This document shows, piece by piece, positions 1 through 13,399 of a stretch of DNA of 64,000 bases. The first letter of the stretch is position 1. The number at the start of each line of letters is the position of its first letter. The DNA comes from Anagrus nilaparvatae (taxonomy: Eukaryota; Arthropoda; Insecta; Hymenoptera; Mymaridae), in contig JAKSXM010000147.1 in assembly GCA_022575985.1 (NCBI GenBank), forward strand, positions 23,098,001 through 23,162,000. The letters run 5' to 3'. The notes under the pieces were generated by a model. The model searched no databases. It saw only the letters and a list, made by a program, of their open reading frames with translations, and was not told where the DNA came from. A program made the position numbers and the translations under genes.

Positions 1-2856
1 TTAATAATTAAATTTTAATTAAATGTATCATTACAATTAATTTGTTGTTTTGTATATTTTATTTTCTTAATTAAAATAATTATTAAATAAATTGTATCAA
101 TTTCTATATTTTTATTTTCAAATACTCATTAAAAAATATTAAATTTCTTTTATTGAGATTTTATTTAATTGTTAATAAAAATTTTTAGAGTGTGTTATAA
201 TAAAATAATAAAAGCAAAAAAGTTATGAATTTTTATTAAAGAATCAATAAAACAATAATTTAACTTTTTGAAAAAAAAAATCAAAGCTTTCTTCTTCCTA
301 TGTATTTAATATATTTGAAAAATATTTAATAACCATTGTTTTTATATAATATTGGAAAAGGAAAAAAAATGCAATTTATTTTTAATGTATTTATATATTA
401 GACCGTTGGGTCTATTTTAATTTTATACAAGTATGAATAATTTTTAAGAAGTAGGAAATAATTACAAAGATTATTGAAGATTTTTTTTAAGATTTCAATA
501 ACTCACTTTTGCATCTAAGTAATTTTATTTTTGTTATTTATTGAATTTATGGGTGTAACTTCTTTGTTCTTGTTAGTTTTCTTGCCAGCGTTTTTTGGGT
601 TCTCGAGCATCAAATTTCATTTCGCTCTGAGCTTATTTTTTTATATAGAAAGTTTAAGTGTTTAAATAATCTAAAAATTAAAAACCTACTGTTATAATCA
701 GTTTCAATAAAATATTAGCCTTTTAGATTCAAAAAATATGAAAAACCAACGATTTTTTACGATTTTCGCCAGTATTCAAAGTTTCTGGAGCATGAATTAA
801 GTTTTTCCTTTTGACTGAGGATTTATACATATAACTCAAGACTCTCAAGAGTATTTACTAGATATGGAAATCGATAACTTTTTGATTGAAACTGGTTTCA
901 ATAAGTTTTCAGCGTAAAAATCAATAAATAATCTGAAAAACCTTTGTGTTTACATTATTCGCTGATCATCAGGATTTTTAATTATGTAATATCTGAACAC
1001 GAAACTTTCATTTATACTCATTGACTGGCTAAAAGCTTGCTAAAACCAATTGCAATAAAAACGCAGAGTGAATAATCTCAATTAAACAATTGGACGTTTT
1101 TGTAATGCTATAAACTAAGAAGAAATGAAACTTTAAATGCAAATTATTATTTCAAAATAATTTATCCATGTTTCTTAAATTTTTACTGAAATTCTCCATA
1201 TATTTATGGTGTAAACTAAGCTAAAAAATAAATAAAATAGAAGAAGCCAACAATTTCACTCTTTAAATTTTATTATTACACAAGATACTTTTTTTATGTA
1301 AGTAAACTCTGATCGAGCTTGTTAAAAGAAAAAAAGAAAGAGAAAGATAGAAAACACATTTTTCTGCAACAGCGAACATCAAAGGAACTATGCCACTTTT
1401 CAATTACTCTATCTATCTACAGATATATATGCATTAGCCAGGCAGTTATTTTAAAAAGTTGATTGAATTTTCGTTTACCGAGTGAAAATATTTGTCATTT
1501 ATCAAAAGGATAGATTATCAGAATGGTAGCTCATTTAATCATCCCCAATTATTGACACCAAATATATTGACTTTTATACAGCAAATTTTTGCTCCCGTAA
1601 GAAACAATGTTATCTTCATGGGCTCGGTGGATCACCATTCAAAAGGTATTAAATGAGTTATAATTTTGAGAAACTTATTTTTTTGGTAACTGGCAACTAA
1701 TTCCATCTGGTAATTGAAGATCTAAGGATATTTTTAAAATAACCGCCCGGCCAATATATATAGAACAAAAACTCTGCACTTTGAGACCGTATACATGTAT
1801 GTATAAATTTATAGGAAAAAGGTCTAATATCAACGTGATGCTTTAATATTTATTAAAAAAGATCATATGAACATGACGAAAAATCTTTCCTTTTAATTTT
1901 CTTTTATATTTGATATTTTCCTTTTATTTTTTATAACATACATGTTAAAAAAAATTTTTATTTTTTTAAAGCCAATATATTTACCTCCTATGAAAATCTT
2001 TTTATTATAATCAATTAACAGGTACTTTATTTTTCATTAACTGTCATAAAATAACGTACTTATCCTATATATACACTGAAAAAAACAGTCTATTTTTTTA
2101 TCTTTAGCAATACATAAAAGGTAATTTCTGTACGTACGTGACATAGTCATATAAAGAGATTCCTATAGACACCTTTTTTTCCATTAGGAAAAATGTTAGG
2201 TATCTTAAATAAAGCTTCATTTTCTCTTTTTTTTTACACTTCTGTTTTTTTTTTATTATGCATTAATACAAAGCTATTTATGTACGTGTACGAGTAAAGA
2301 CTATTTTTTTTTTTACGTATACTTCATAATATGGTGGTTTCCTTTGTTATAAAATTCTTTTTTCTTTTATGGGCTTATATATTCCTTAAGGTACATATTC
2401 ACATTTTAAAAGAGTCTAGTACTTTTATCTGTTCTTTTTCCTAACCAACAAACCCTTTATATATCCAACTTCAGAGAAAAAAAAATACGCGTCATTTGCA
2501 ATTGTTGCTATTTTTTATTTTTTTTTGATGTTATAGTTTTTTTCTATAAATGAGACATACTATATAAAAGATCATCGTGCATTTTTCAAAACAAAAAAAA
2601 AGGCGCGAATATTTCACCTGAATAACATAATAAAGGTTATATTCAACAATCATGTTAAGGGTACTCATGGGTTTAAAAAAAAAAAAAATTGTACAAGAGT
2701 TTTATTTGAAATTTTTTTTTATAAATCAAAAGTGTAGTGGGTACTATAAAAAACTCTTTTGAATCGTAAGTACTATAAGTATACAACTAAATTATAAAAA
2801 GACAATGAAAAAATTTTAAAAATTTATATCAAAGAATAATTTTTCAGTATACTTAC
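1..2856. other. A+T-rich sequence downstream of the second Ig exon, no feature recognised
   Basis: Continues the intron that starts at the donor beside 2857. No further exon with paired splice sites and Ig-like coding was found on the minus strand. A slightly more complex stretch lies at about 540-1110. Otherwise long A and T runs. Confidence 0.5.
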
Positions 2857-3195
2857 ATTGTACATCAAGTAAAATACTAGCATTCATTGGGATCGGAAGT
2901 GTCATATGATTAGCAGTACAAATAATGGTTGCATTATGATGTCCTCTAAGTACTTTTAAATGTGCCCCAGAGCGTATTGGCGATGTTGCAGGTACAATTG
3001 TTAAATTATCTGGAGTATGTTCTAAGTCTATTAAATTATGTGATAATATCATGCCCCAGGTTAATATTGGTGGTGGATTACCACCTTCCGATGCACATTC
3101 TAATGTCAACTCCGAACCTTCTTTAACTGGTACGAATAAGTTACCTGGATCTAAACGTCTACCATCTATTAATAAATATGTACCTCTCGGTGCCT
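2857..3195 (-). CDS. Internal exon: complete second Ig domain
   Basis: One exon of 339 bases (113 codons), with acceptor TTACAG and donor GTAAGTAT, enclosed by phase-1 introns at both ends. This is the classic symmetrical Ig exon. It starts with a linker (APRGTYLLIDGRRLDPG), then the B strand LTLEC, a C strand with PPILTW, and the F-strand cysteine in ATIIC, ending in the G strand SILLDVQ that normally leads into a third Ig domain. Sequons NLT, NAT and NAS suggest glycosylation. The acceptor phase joins exon 20247-20482 perfectly (VL-E-APRG), so no exon needs to lie in the 17-kb intron between them. The two-domain V plus C2-like layout recalls fasciclin-III or nectin-type adhesion proteins, but this is architecture only. 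Continuation is below 2857 or outside the window. Confidence 0.87.
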
Positions 3196-3764
3196 CTGTA
3201 ATAAAAACAAAAGAAAAATAAAAGATTAAAATCAATGTTGTATAGTCAAAAGATTTATGTTTTCAAATCATTCTAAAAACAATGTTCATGTAAAAGTTTA
3301 AATATAACAGTAGCCAAGTATTTATCGTTTAACAAGAGGGCCATATCTCTCCCTGTTTTCTATACTATAGAATTTAACAAAAACATGTATGCATTGTAAA
3401 TACAAGGATTTTAGTTATATAATGTCCAAGTATCGAAAAGCTTTTAAACAATATAAACTATAACCGTAAGCTTTTGGATATAAATACACTGTCCGTATAA
3501 AGTATACATGTTTACATAATAATTAGCCACATGCCCCTAAGGGAATATATAATATTATAGTATGCATATTGATGTTTTACTCAACTTTAATATAAACTAT
3601 GCAGAAATTTTAAAAGAAGAATTTATTACAATTGATTTTATCCAACTATTTAGAATAGTTTTCAAAGTTAAACCAATTTTCCTTATTTTATTTAGATTCT
3701 TCTAAGCTTTATATTTTCTTTAATATTTCAGGAAATACCTACTTTTATTTTAATTGGTTCCATA

Positions 3765-4159
3765 AATTGTAAAAAGTAACTTTCTTATAATTACAAAAAA
3801 ATTAGAACATTTTCGAAAAATTAGTAAATTTTCAAAAAAATTTGTAAATATTCGAAAAAAATCGTATATTTACTAATCGATTTTTATTTATGAATTCGTA
3901 AAAATATTGATAATTTACAACTTTTTGTCGAAAATTTACAAAAGATAGTTTGTAAATTTCCGAAAAATAGTTGTGAATTTACAATTTTTCGTAAAATCAC
4001 AAGAAAAAATCGAGAATTCTCGAATTTTTTAATAATATACTAATTTTAGTAAATTTACGATTTTTTTTCGAATATTTACAAATTTTTTTAAAAATTCACT
4101 AATTTTTCGAAAAAATTCTATTTTTTTTTGCAAATCTAAGAAAGTTACTTTTTACAGTG
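3765..4159. mobile_element. CACTG-family palindromic MITE, degenerate left end
   Basis: The left end (ATTGTAAAAAGTAACTTTCT) is an inverted copy of the right end, which reads AGAAAGTTACTTTTTACAGTG. TA dinucleotides flank both ends. The interior is a long imperfect palindrome of TCGAAAAA and TAAATTTAC motifs. Near-palindromic structure, TA flanks and repeated copies at about 4.5, 6.9, 43.7, 57.6 and 60.2 kb indicate a non-autonomous DNA transposon, perhaps Tc1/mariner-like judging only by the TA duplication. No coding capacity. Confidence 0.75.
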
Positions 4160-4273
4160 TACATAATACGTAGTTATTTATTATTTTTATCGTTATCAAC
4201 AGATTAAGAAATGTATCAATTAAAACAAATTCTCTCTTCTTGTAAACAGTTAAGAAAAAAAATTATTTGCATT

Positions 4274-4477
4274 ATGGTTCCTCAAGCAATGACAAATATT
4301 CATATGAGTTTTATGTATCATATCAGAGTAATAAATCAGATCTCAGAAATTGAGTAAAACTGATATTTCTAAAACTAGTACTTACACAGAAAAAGGTTAG
4401 ATACTATATCCAAAAAGAAAAACAAATTTTGTGTTTTTTTTATTTTTTGGTGAAAAAAATTTTCAAAAAATAAATTA
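4274..4477 (-). repeat. GGTTCCTC-family interspersed repeat, reverse orientation, partial
   Basis: Starts with GGTTCCTCAAGCAATGA. Its reverse complement carries TTTTTGGATATAGTATCTAA and AGTACTAGTTTTAG, which line up with the fuller copy at 57756-58308. Non-coding; class unknown. Confidence 0.55.
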
Positions 4478-4561
4478 TAAGATTTATTTTTTGAAAATTT
4501 ACTAATTTTTCGAAAATATTCTATTTTTTTTGTTAATCTAAGAAAGTTACTTTTTACAGTG
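4478..4561. mobile_element. Right-half fragment of the CACTG-family MITE
   Basis: Contains ACTAATTTTTCGAAAATATT and ends in GTTACTTTTTACAGTG followed by TA, like the intact copies. No matching left half lies immediately upstream. Instead a reversed GGTTCCTC-family repeat abuts it, reproducing the nesting seen at 57.6 kb. Confidence 0.65.
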
Positions 4562-5154
4562 TATGTATTATTATTTGCAATTTAGTAACTTTTGTTAAAA
4601 TTGTCAAAACCGACAACAGAGCAGCAATTTAGCTTCAAATTAAAACATAAATACCAAAATTTACTAAATTTCAAATACTAATACATATTCATAAAACTAG
4701 CACCTATACATTACAGTTGAAATTCATCATTTTTTGAGTTATCATTTTTATTAGGAAAATGCTTGTAGGTAGCAATATTTTACAATGCTAACATAATCAA
4801 TATAAACCTAAAAATTATGATATAATTTTTCGAAATTTGGGTTCTAAAATTTTTTGTTTCATTGAAGATTCGAAAATTATAAAATAGTAGTAAACTTTTT
4901 ATAATAGTTTTCAATTACTTCTCAAGTATTTTAATTAGTTGCATAAGATTTACTTATCTTATTAAAATAAATTCCTTATTATAAACATTTATTTTATGAA
5001 ATTAAATTATGTTTAGGAATTAAAGTTAGTAAACTATATAAGTTTAGAGTAAGCAGTTACAATACCTTTTCTACGCATGCATTGTGTATAATGCGTGACA
5101 GCACTTTTTTTGAATAATCAAAATTATTAGTAATTAAAGCTACTGTTTTTAGTT

Positions 5155-5330
5155 CTTCAATAGAGGAACCATTATGATTGGTAAAATTTTGATTTTTGAT
5201 TTTGTTATTTTGCAAATTACATAAAACTTTTTAAGTCCCGAGGAAGTTAGAGAATTGGATTTTAAAGAGAGTCTGAGCAAAATCTTGATTTTTGGCAGTC
5301 ATTTTTGTGTTTTGGCCTCTTATAAAAAAA
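5155..5330 (+). repeat. GGTTCCTC-family interspersed repeat, partial
   Basis: Reads GAGGAACCATTATGATTGGT then AAAATTTTGATTTTTGATTTT, closely matching the 5' part of the copy at 57.76 kb. It decays after about 5330. The following CT-rich stretch (5630-5870) has nothing I can name. Confidence 0.5.
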
Positions 5331-6539
5331 GTAAGAAAAATGAGAGATAGTTTTTTAAACTACTTAACATTTCTTGTAAGCCATCTTTGTCATCAGCTAG
5401 AAAAAGAAAGTTGTCGAGAAATTTCATAGAAAAGATATTGTTGCCTCCAATCACTGTTAACTAAATATTCCTTTTTCCTAAATCTTAATAATGTCTGCTA
5501 TTTTTAGTAATATTTTCTCATCAGTGAGTCAAATGAATTTTAAAATCTACAAAGGCAGCAAACTTCTTTCTACCTTTTAGGTTTGCTCCTTATAGTATAC
5601 TATTCAATAGAAATATACATATAGTACTTTTTTCCCTTTCCTCTCTTAACCCTCTCTGTCTTTCCTTTATTCTTTCATTTCTATTGTCCAGTCTTTAGTC
5701 TTCTGCTCTAATATTTTGCATCCCAGATTGATGACATCGCCTCCTTCGTTTCTGACTTCAGAAGTCTGATAAATTTAATTTCTGATAATTCCCACCTTTT
5801 CTTAACCATATACATATAAAGAATCCCACTTAAATGATCCCACTACTGTCTTGTATCTAACCATTTTACTTTAATTGAGTAAAAAGATATAATATAAGGC
5901 AAAATAGAACAATAAATAAGAAAGCATCCTATAATCACGGATAAAGAAAAATGTACTTAAAAATTTTGCCCTCGAAATTAATTCAAGATAATTTACCATA
6001 GTATTTTATATATCGAGTAAAATATTAAAATTCTTCAATTTTATTTTAATTTCTACTTTCAACTTTAAACTAGAATTGGTAAATAAATTTTTTACAATAA
6101 TAATGAAGCTGTATTTATTGGTAACAGATGCAATTTAATAGTAAATCAATATTGCCATGAATATCTTATAAGCAGAACTCTGGAACGATACAAAGCTTTG
6201 ATTAGCACTCATGTATGTAATTAAATTTAACACACCAATAATTATTTTAATAATTACAATTAAAAATTTAATATTTTATATGGAGCTACACTATATTTAC
6301 TAGCCGTTTGCCTTTACTTTGCCCGGGTTTTAATCTGAAATATTTTTTTAGAATTGTCTATTATCAAATTTTGGTTAGGCCTGACTTATTTCAAAGATAA
6401 AATTAAAATCGTAAGTATTTTATTAATAAAAGTAGAAATAGATAAGGAAAATAGAGATAGTCTAAATTTTTTAATATTTTATATCTTTCCCGAGAAATTT
6501 AAGCTAGCAAATTCTCCCCGGTTTGCCTCTCGATTAAAT

Positions 6540-6640
6540 GGTTATCACTTATTTTTTTAAATTCAAAATCCCTGACTTTCCCTGAGTTCCCTGACTTTTT
6601 TTTTTAATTTTCCCTGACTTTCCAGGCCTAAAGTTAAATA
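6540..6640. repeat. Short degenerate repeat of CCCTGACTTTCC units
   Basis: CCCTGACTTT occurs four times in about 70 bases (CCCTGACTTTCCCTGAG and related). This looks like the terminus or internal array of an interspersed element. No coding capacity. Confidence 0.45.
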
Positions 6641-6872
6641 ATATCTTAAAATATATTTTCCCAAACGGACTTAAGTAGTCAATTGAATTTTCGTTTAGAA
6701 AACTTATAAAAAAAGCCAAAAAGGAAATTAATTTCAGACACGATCAGATAATTTATCAACAAATTTTTGAAAACTTTCGAAAAAGTCAAAAATAAAAATT
6801 TCAAAAATCAGTAGTTGGTGCTAAAAATTTTCTTTGCCATCTATCAAAACCTTATATATCTTATATTACTCC

Positions 6873-7158
6873 CACTGTAAAATTAACTTTTTTAGATTTA
6901 CAAAAAAAATAGAATTTTTTCGAAAAATTAGTAGATTTTCAAAAAATTTTGTTAATATTCGATGAAAATCGTAAATTTATTAAATTTAGTACATTATCGA
7001 AAAATTCGAGAATTCTCGATTTTTTTTTGTAAATTTACGAAAAAAAATGGTAAATTATCAATTGTCCTTGTGAATTCACAAAAAAAATCGAGAATACTCG
7101 AATTTTTCGAAAATGTTCTAATTTTTTTTTTAATATAAGAAAGTTACTTTTTACACTG
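6873..7158. mobile_element. CACTG-family palindromic MITE, shortened copy
   Basis: The left end reads CACTGTAAAATTAACTTTTT and the right end AGAAAGTTACTTTTTACACTG; the last bases of the right terminus are altered. The interior repeats GAGAATTCTCGA-type palindromes seen in the other copies. About 286 bp, against 427 for the intact copy at 60.2 kb, so internally deleted. Confidence 0.72.
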
Positions 7159-9319
7159 CCTGTTATTTATCTCCTTCTTTTGCTGTAAACTGCATAGTTC
7201 TAACTATGACACACAGACATTTTTAAAAATTTACACAAGTACAGCTAAGATATATAAATAGAATAAAATGAATAAATAATTTTATTGTCACTTATACAAA
7301 GCAATAAAATATAAGAAAAAAATTCTTTGTTTTACAGAATAAATAAATTAAATTTTAAAACTACATAAATAAAATAAAAATATCTTTCTTTTTAGTAGCC
7401 GTGAAATCATCCATGAATATACCATACATATAAAATAATCATTTAGTTTAGAGGTAAACAAGAAAGTAAAGAGAAATTTAATCGAAAGCTTATATAGATA
7501 TAGTCCATGTATAAAATACATTTTCAGGAAAGACGATACTTCTCTTGTAGTAATCGTTTAGATTGCACTATATAGAACTGGTCAATAAATAGACAAGATT
7601 TAACGTTTCTCTTGCAAAGAGAAGCTTATATAGGTTGTACTTGAATTTACTATAGAAAATTTACGCATCAATGCGTTTTATGCTATCCTTTATGTATAAT
7701 ATACGATTTGTTGTTTTACCTGATGCGGAAATTGATTAAAATTATATTTTATTTATAAACATACTCTTTTTATTTAATCCTTAAATTATTATAATTAAAA
7801 AAGTGTTGCATATTTTATTCATACCTTAAAACTTATTACTTATATTGCTCAATTTAAACCAAACCGAGATAAAATGCTAGCTTAGGTCTTCAAATGAGTC
7901 TTCCAAATATTTTTTCCCAAAATTAGTGCCAAAAATAAGCCTTTACGTCCATTTTTTAGCTTATAAGGTTCAATGCTCGATTTTTGGCGGACATAATTTT
8001 TTTTTTACAATTTTAAAAAAATGACTAAGAAGGAGAGATAATTTTTCTTATTTTTTCTGTAAAAAACTCACTTTAGCATGGAAAATTTATTCCTCTCAGG
8101 TTTCGATAGGAAATTTTCTGTAGAATTCGATTCTAGGGTCAACAATTTTTTTGAACAGTGCATGCGTGCGATTTCTAAAAACCGATATCTAAAAAGTACA
8201 TGGATTAAAAATTGTCTACTAGGATTCAAATTACTTATGACAAAAAAGCAAGTTTAATGTCCACAAAAAGTATTTTATTTGCCCAGAAAATAACAATAAT
8301 TTTAATTGTATAAATCATGTAATTTTAAAAATATTTTAAGTTTAACTAATTAATTAAATAAAAAGAATGCCATAAAATTACCTTTATATGATTAACTAAA
8401 CGTGCATAATTATCTTCTTTTTAAGTACTGTCAAGTATTTTCCGCATATTTTATTTTATTTTACACTTAAAAAGAATTATAAATATATATATAACCATTT
8501 TTTTATATATAAAACTTCTTGTGTGTTTTTATAAAAAGAATACTAAAAGAATCTCATTACAATTATATTGCGTAATTTAATTGCTTAAATCCTTTATGCA
8601 TAATAAAAATTTTTTTAAATACTTTTTATATAAAAAAAATTTTTAAACACATTTGCAGATTCTAGAGATGTTTTTATGAAAAATAAAAAAAAAATTAGGA
8701 AAATAAGCACGAATTTTTAAATTGTACAAAAGCAACGTACGTACAGTTTTTAAAATTCTTAACTAATAAAGATTATCAAAGTAAAAACTATACATAACTT
8801 TTAGCATTGTAAAAAATTTATCGCGTACAAATGGCACTTAAATTTAAGTAGAAATATGATTAGATTTTTTTTTTAACTTAAATAAGTATAAACAATAACC
8901 AATCAGTGAGAATATTTGAAAAAAAAATATTTCTTAGACTCAGATAATTTATTAACCTTAAGGAAAAGCCAAGGGTTAAGTTCCACTATTATTTATTTAT
9001 CAAACTACTTCAATTTTTTACTAAATGTCAACTATGATCCTTGTAAGCTATATCTGAAATAACAGTCTGTAAACTAAAACTGTTTGCATTTCAAGTAAAA
9101 AAAAGATTTTTAATAGTAATTTACTTAATGAGCTGTACTATCATTTTTAACTTATGAAGTCGATTCGAAATAATTACTCATTTTTACTAGATTTCAGTAT
9201 CACTAGAATAGAAATAATTAGTTATGACTCCAAATCTATTAAAATTCTGCTCGAGCAGGATCCATAGAATCGACTCAGAACAAAATTTTAATAAATTTTC
9301 AGTGATAATTACGATGTAT
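7159..9319. other. Intronic A+T-rich stretch without recognised features
   Basis: No splice-paired exon, RNA gene or clear terminal inverted repeat was found. A moderately complex segment at about 7860-8270 resembles degraded interspersed repeat sequence but I cannot classify it. Confidence 0.4.
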
Positions 9320-9324
9320 GCCTC

Positions 9325-9493
9325 AAAAACTTAGGGTAGTACCTTTGAGTCATTGAATATTCATAAATTTGTCATAGTTCCAAACAAAGCTATGAGAAAA
9401 ATTACTAATGTGCCTATATTTACCCCCAAGGTTCGCGAGGAATTCAGGCTCCTTCGTGTAAAAGACTGGATTCGCGAAACTGCTTTTAAATGA
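9325..9493 (+). pseudogene. C-terminal fragment of a jockey-like non-LTR reverse transcriptase
   Basis: The forward translation reads IHKFVIVPNKAMRKITN, then VPIFTPKVREEFRLLRVKDW and IRETAFK. This matches the conserved region after the palm in jockey-type elements (VQNK.LR.I..AP..TPN...H..L....V.D.I). An in-frame stop lies just upstream and nothing before it is readable. It is a dead, 5'-truncated fossil inside the Ig gene intron. Confidence 0.62.
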
Positions 9494-12400
9494 AACTTTA
9501 TTTTGCAATTTAATATGTTTTCAAAATTATAATTTATTTTATTTTAAACAATATATAGTTAAAAGACTAAGTTTCTCAATAAAAAACAATTTAAGCAATG
9601 TTGATAAAGTTGAAAACTTAATGTAGTTTAAATATTCATACGTTATTTATAATGCACAGAAGTTAAATTTTATCAAAAAATAAAGATAATATTTTACAAT
9701 ATTATAAAATGTATTTTGTAAAAAATATTTAGTATAAACAGCGCAATAAACATAAATTACTTTGAAAAAAAAAAAAGAATGAATAGAATGTCCATTCTAT
9801 GCTATCCCATTACTAAAATTCAAAACACGTTTATTTATATAATTATATCTCGATGATATATGCAAGAATCTCGCTTGGGAAATTAGATAGTTATTGTCTA
9901 GATCGTGAGTACGTATAATTAAAGCATCAAAGCTCATCGTTTCTTGTTTGAACACATACACATACATAGGTTATAATGTTCACATATATAAATTTTAGAG
10001 ACAGTAATTATTGAGGTGAACTGCCTATTGGTCACTAACTACCCATTGATTAGCTTTGCCTGTTATTAATGGAAAGAACATGTCAGTAGGTATTCTTGAA
10101 GCGGAACCTTGATCAAGTGGTCTTCACGGACAATTAGTCCATTTTAATTCATGAAATTTCTCTTTATTTTAACAGATAATTAGCCATATTTATAAATATC
10201 ATTTTAATCATTTTCATTTTTTTTAATACTTTTTATTTTTTTACAAACAATTTTTATTGGCAATTTAAGTTTTTCTTTGTATCTTTAGATGTCAATCTAT
10301 GTACTGACAAGTAAAAAGAGTAAATTTATACTTTACTTCTTTTTACAAGAAACTTATTTAAACAAAAAAAAATGCTGAGAGTTTCATATTTCATAATACT
10401 ATATTTCTTTTTAAGTTAAGATTTTTATCAGTAAACAAAAAATATGAGTTATAATCTTAAAATTATATTCACGTAAAACATTGTTTTGTGTGTGTGTGTG
10501 TGTGTGTGCTTGTGTCATTTTCTCCTTTTTTTACTAGTTTTTTGTATGTACCTCTCATTATTTAAATTTTTTGTAGCCTTAATCCAGAATAACGTTAAAA
10601 ATATTGTAGAAAATGAAGGATAAAATAGGAAGACGATGTAGTTTCTTTTTGATTATGCCCACTATTTTTTTTATACCACTTAAAAAATAAGCTTACTCTT
10701 CTTTATTTTATCATTGCAGGATTATATATAAAAAGACTTAAAGAAGGAAAATTCAAGCAATCACTCTTAATATTTTTTTTTTCATGACAGGGACATTAAA
10801 TCGAATTAGAAATAAGAAATATAAATGTTGAGGACTTTGATTTAAAACGTTTAGGGGAGATAAATTATATTTTATATTTATGGAAATTGAACTGTGATTG
10901 ACCAAATTTTATTGTTTCTGACTATGTTTTTACGATTTAGTTTTTCAATTTCTTTTTCAAAATTATTTAAAGGATGTTAGTACTTCATAGAGTCTACATG
11001 AATGTGTGAAAGATTTTGTGAGTGGCTCAGTACTTGCGCTTTATATGTTTATCAACTAAGTTATACAAATTTGAATTAAAATTTGTATCCCACAAGAAAG
11101 CCGAAAATATTTGTATTTATTCAAATATGTTAGCTTTTAGTTTTAAGATTTTGCATTGTTTATATTTCATTGCTGTATATTGTTTTCTCTTAAAGAGAAA
11201 AACTCAGTACACTTTGGCGTTGACTCATTGTCAGTACACTTTATTGAAATAAATCCCTACTACATATTTCTGTACGTAAATTCTTATATATATTTTTGTA
11301 GTAGGCCTTTGATGAACACCAAAATTTACCAAGCCTTTTTGTTAATTAGAGGAAACGATATGTACAAAATTTTATTAAAATCTGGCAGTTATTATAGTAT
11401 TTATAGTGCATAACATCCTGATGCAAGATTATAATAGCTTATTTTTACTTTTATGTTTATAAGAATTTATTAAAATGTCCTTCTTGATAAAAAAAGGTAA
11501 CAATATGGAATATTTTGTTAATGACTCTATTGCTCATAATTTTTCAAGAATATTATTTGGTTAATTTATTGACCTAGAGAGCTAAAATCCCAAATTTTTT
11601 GGAAAAAAAGTCCCTATGCTACTATTTAAAAAAAAAAATTTTTATCATATATTATTGAATTTAATATTTTCTATAGAATAAAAATATTTTAAACTTTTTT
11701 TACTCTTCTATACTAATTTACTTATAATACTTGTTGTGCTAAAAAAGTTTATATTTTGAATATTTGTTACATAAAAGTTTTTATTAAATTGTTTAGATAT
11801 TTTATAAAATTTTTTAATTAATTAAAAATTTCGAAATATTTTCGAATTTCTGTTATGTATATTTTAAATAAAAAACGGTTTTAAAAAAAAAGTTTTAAAA
11901 TAAAATGTTTTTTAAATCCAAGAAATATCTCTCAATTAAGTAGCCATTTAACGATCTGTCAATAAAAGTAAATAGCTATGTTGGTCAATAAATTTGTAAA
12001 CGTTATGTTTTAAATCTGTAAACCAATACATTTTTATATAAAAACAAATATATATATATTTACGTACTTACACATACAGTTTAAATAAAAAAAGTTAGAG
12101 CAGATTTTTAATATCCTTTTTTGAAGGTTACCTTCCATACGGACGTACAGTAGAGTCGTATATTTTCTATGCTTTTAGACGCTAACATGGCTCCATACTT
12201 TCAATTCTTTTGCTATACAGGGGAGTAAATATTTTCAAAATCTACATGATAACACGACAGGTTTATGCGAATGGAAGCATTTATATCTTACTACCATTCA
12301 TATATTTGAAAATTTATTTGTTTGTGCACGCGCGCGTGTATGTGTCTGTGTGTGTCTGTTCGGTTATCATCAGGGTCGAATCAATGAACCAAATTACATA

Positions 12401-12597
12401 ATACCGGTGTCAAAATGATGAAAAAAGTCTGCGAAAGACATAGGTCATAGTTTTGCGACTGAGCTATCGTACTTTTAGAGATATTCAATTATTACTATTT
12501 TTGGGAAAACTAAAATTTTTGAACACGTAAAAAAAATATAAGACAAACTAAACGTATTACGTTACTGAAATATGATTAGTATTGTAAGTTTGTTGAA
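9494..12597. other. Intronic sequence, no gene; one TG microsatellite
   Basis: Contains (TG)11 at 10487-10508. About 9890-10140 has more complex, less A/T-biased sequence that might be conserved non-coding DNA. The short open frames at 11.0-11.4 kb and 12.2-12.4 kb are rich in Tyr, Phe, Ile and Lys with no domain, as expected by chance in A+T-rich DNA. Confidence 0.4.
10487..10508. repeat. (TG)11 microsatellite
   Basis: Uninterrupted TG dinucleotides followed by CTTGTGTC. Confidence 0.9.
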
Positions 12598-12610
12598 TGG
12601 AAAGATTAAA

Positions 12611-13399
12611 CGTTGAATTGTCAAATAAAAACATTAGACCAACAAATACTTTGTTGATTCAAGCAAAATTAAAATCGTTAAGTTAACCACTTAAATCTTT
12701 GTTGAATCAACATAGTGTTAGATAAACCAACAACCTACAACATTAATATGATTAATTTTTATAGTTAGGTCAATGCTTTTTCTTTTATATTAAAATATTT
12801 ATTCATTCTTTCTCTTTCTATCCTTTTATGTATTTAACACCGCGGCCGGCGACAAGTCGAAACCTGTTCTTCAGCAGCGCGCTTTTGTTTATATTATTAT
12901 TCATTATTATTATAATAAAGAAATGGAATTTCCTAAAAATTATTTATGATAGTTTTAACTATTATTTTTAAATATGCATTTCGCTGGGTATGCATAATTT
13001 ACTCTGCATATAATTTCTAAAATTATTATCTGTAACATATAGTACTTAAAATTTTTTTATTAAATACAACTGTCCTGTTAGCAGAATGGATAATCACGTT
13101 GTCTCGGAAGCCGGCGGACTCAGTTCGATCCCAGTAGCAGTCAAAATTTTTCTTCGGTTTTTTTTAACAGATTTTAAATTAATAAATATATAAGTACATA
13201 AATTAATATAAAAAAAATAATTAACAAAAAAAAAAATTATTAATAAAAAAAAATACCCTAAATAAATATAAAAAAAATAATAAAAAAATAATTTTTTTTA
13301 AACAAAATTTTCACTCTGTTTCAATCAACTAAGTAACTATGACAATTCAACAAATACTTTGTTGGCATATTTCAACAAAGTTATTTGTCAATACAACTT
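12611..13399. mobile_element. Foldback element of about 790 bp with an internal tRNA-like sequence
   Basis: The left arm CGTTGAATTGTCAAATAA is matched in inverted orientation by TTATTTGTCAATACAACTT at the right end. Beyond these, both arms carry CAACAAATACTTTGTTG, itself a palindrome. Similarity extends weakly outward (GGAAA...ATT). Inside are a GC-rich block (CGCGGCCGGCGACAAGTC, 12842-12859) and the tRNA-like segment at about 13070. The target duplication is not resolved. Class unknown. Confidence 0.55.
13073..13145 (+). ncRNA. tRNA-derived (SINE-like or tRNA-pseudogene) sequence
   Basis: A pol III A-box-like TAGCAGAATGG and a B-box-like AGTTCGATCCC are correctly spaced (about 40 bases), and an oligo-T run follows soon after. 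The D-arm part AATGGATAA and the general layout recall tRNA-Arg. The acceptor stem pairs only about five of seven positions and the anticodon stem is poor, so it is not a functional tRNA. It could be the head of a SINE or a captured tRNA pseudogene. Confidence 0.5.

Noticed and set aside
5690..5800. CGTTTCTGACTTCAGAA shared with the RT relic at 31330
   Set aside because: Only 17 bases in common and no readable protein continuation; may be coincidence or an unreadable relic.
11022..11413. Two overlapping plus-strand frames of 76 and 85 codons
   Set aside because: Mutually overlapping in different frames, no recognisable domain, antisense within the Ig gene intron.
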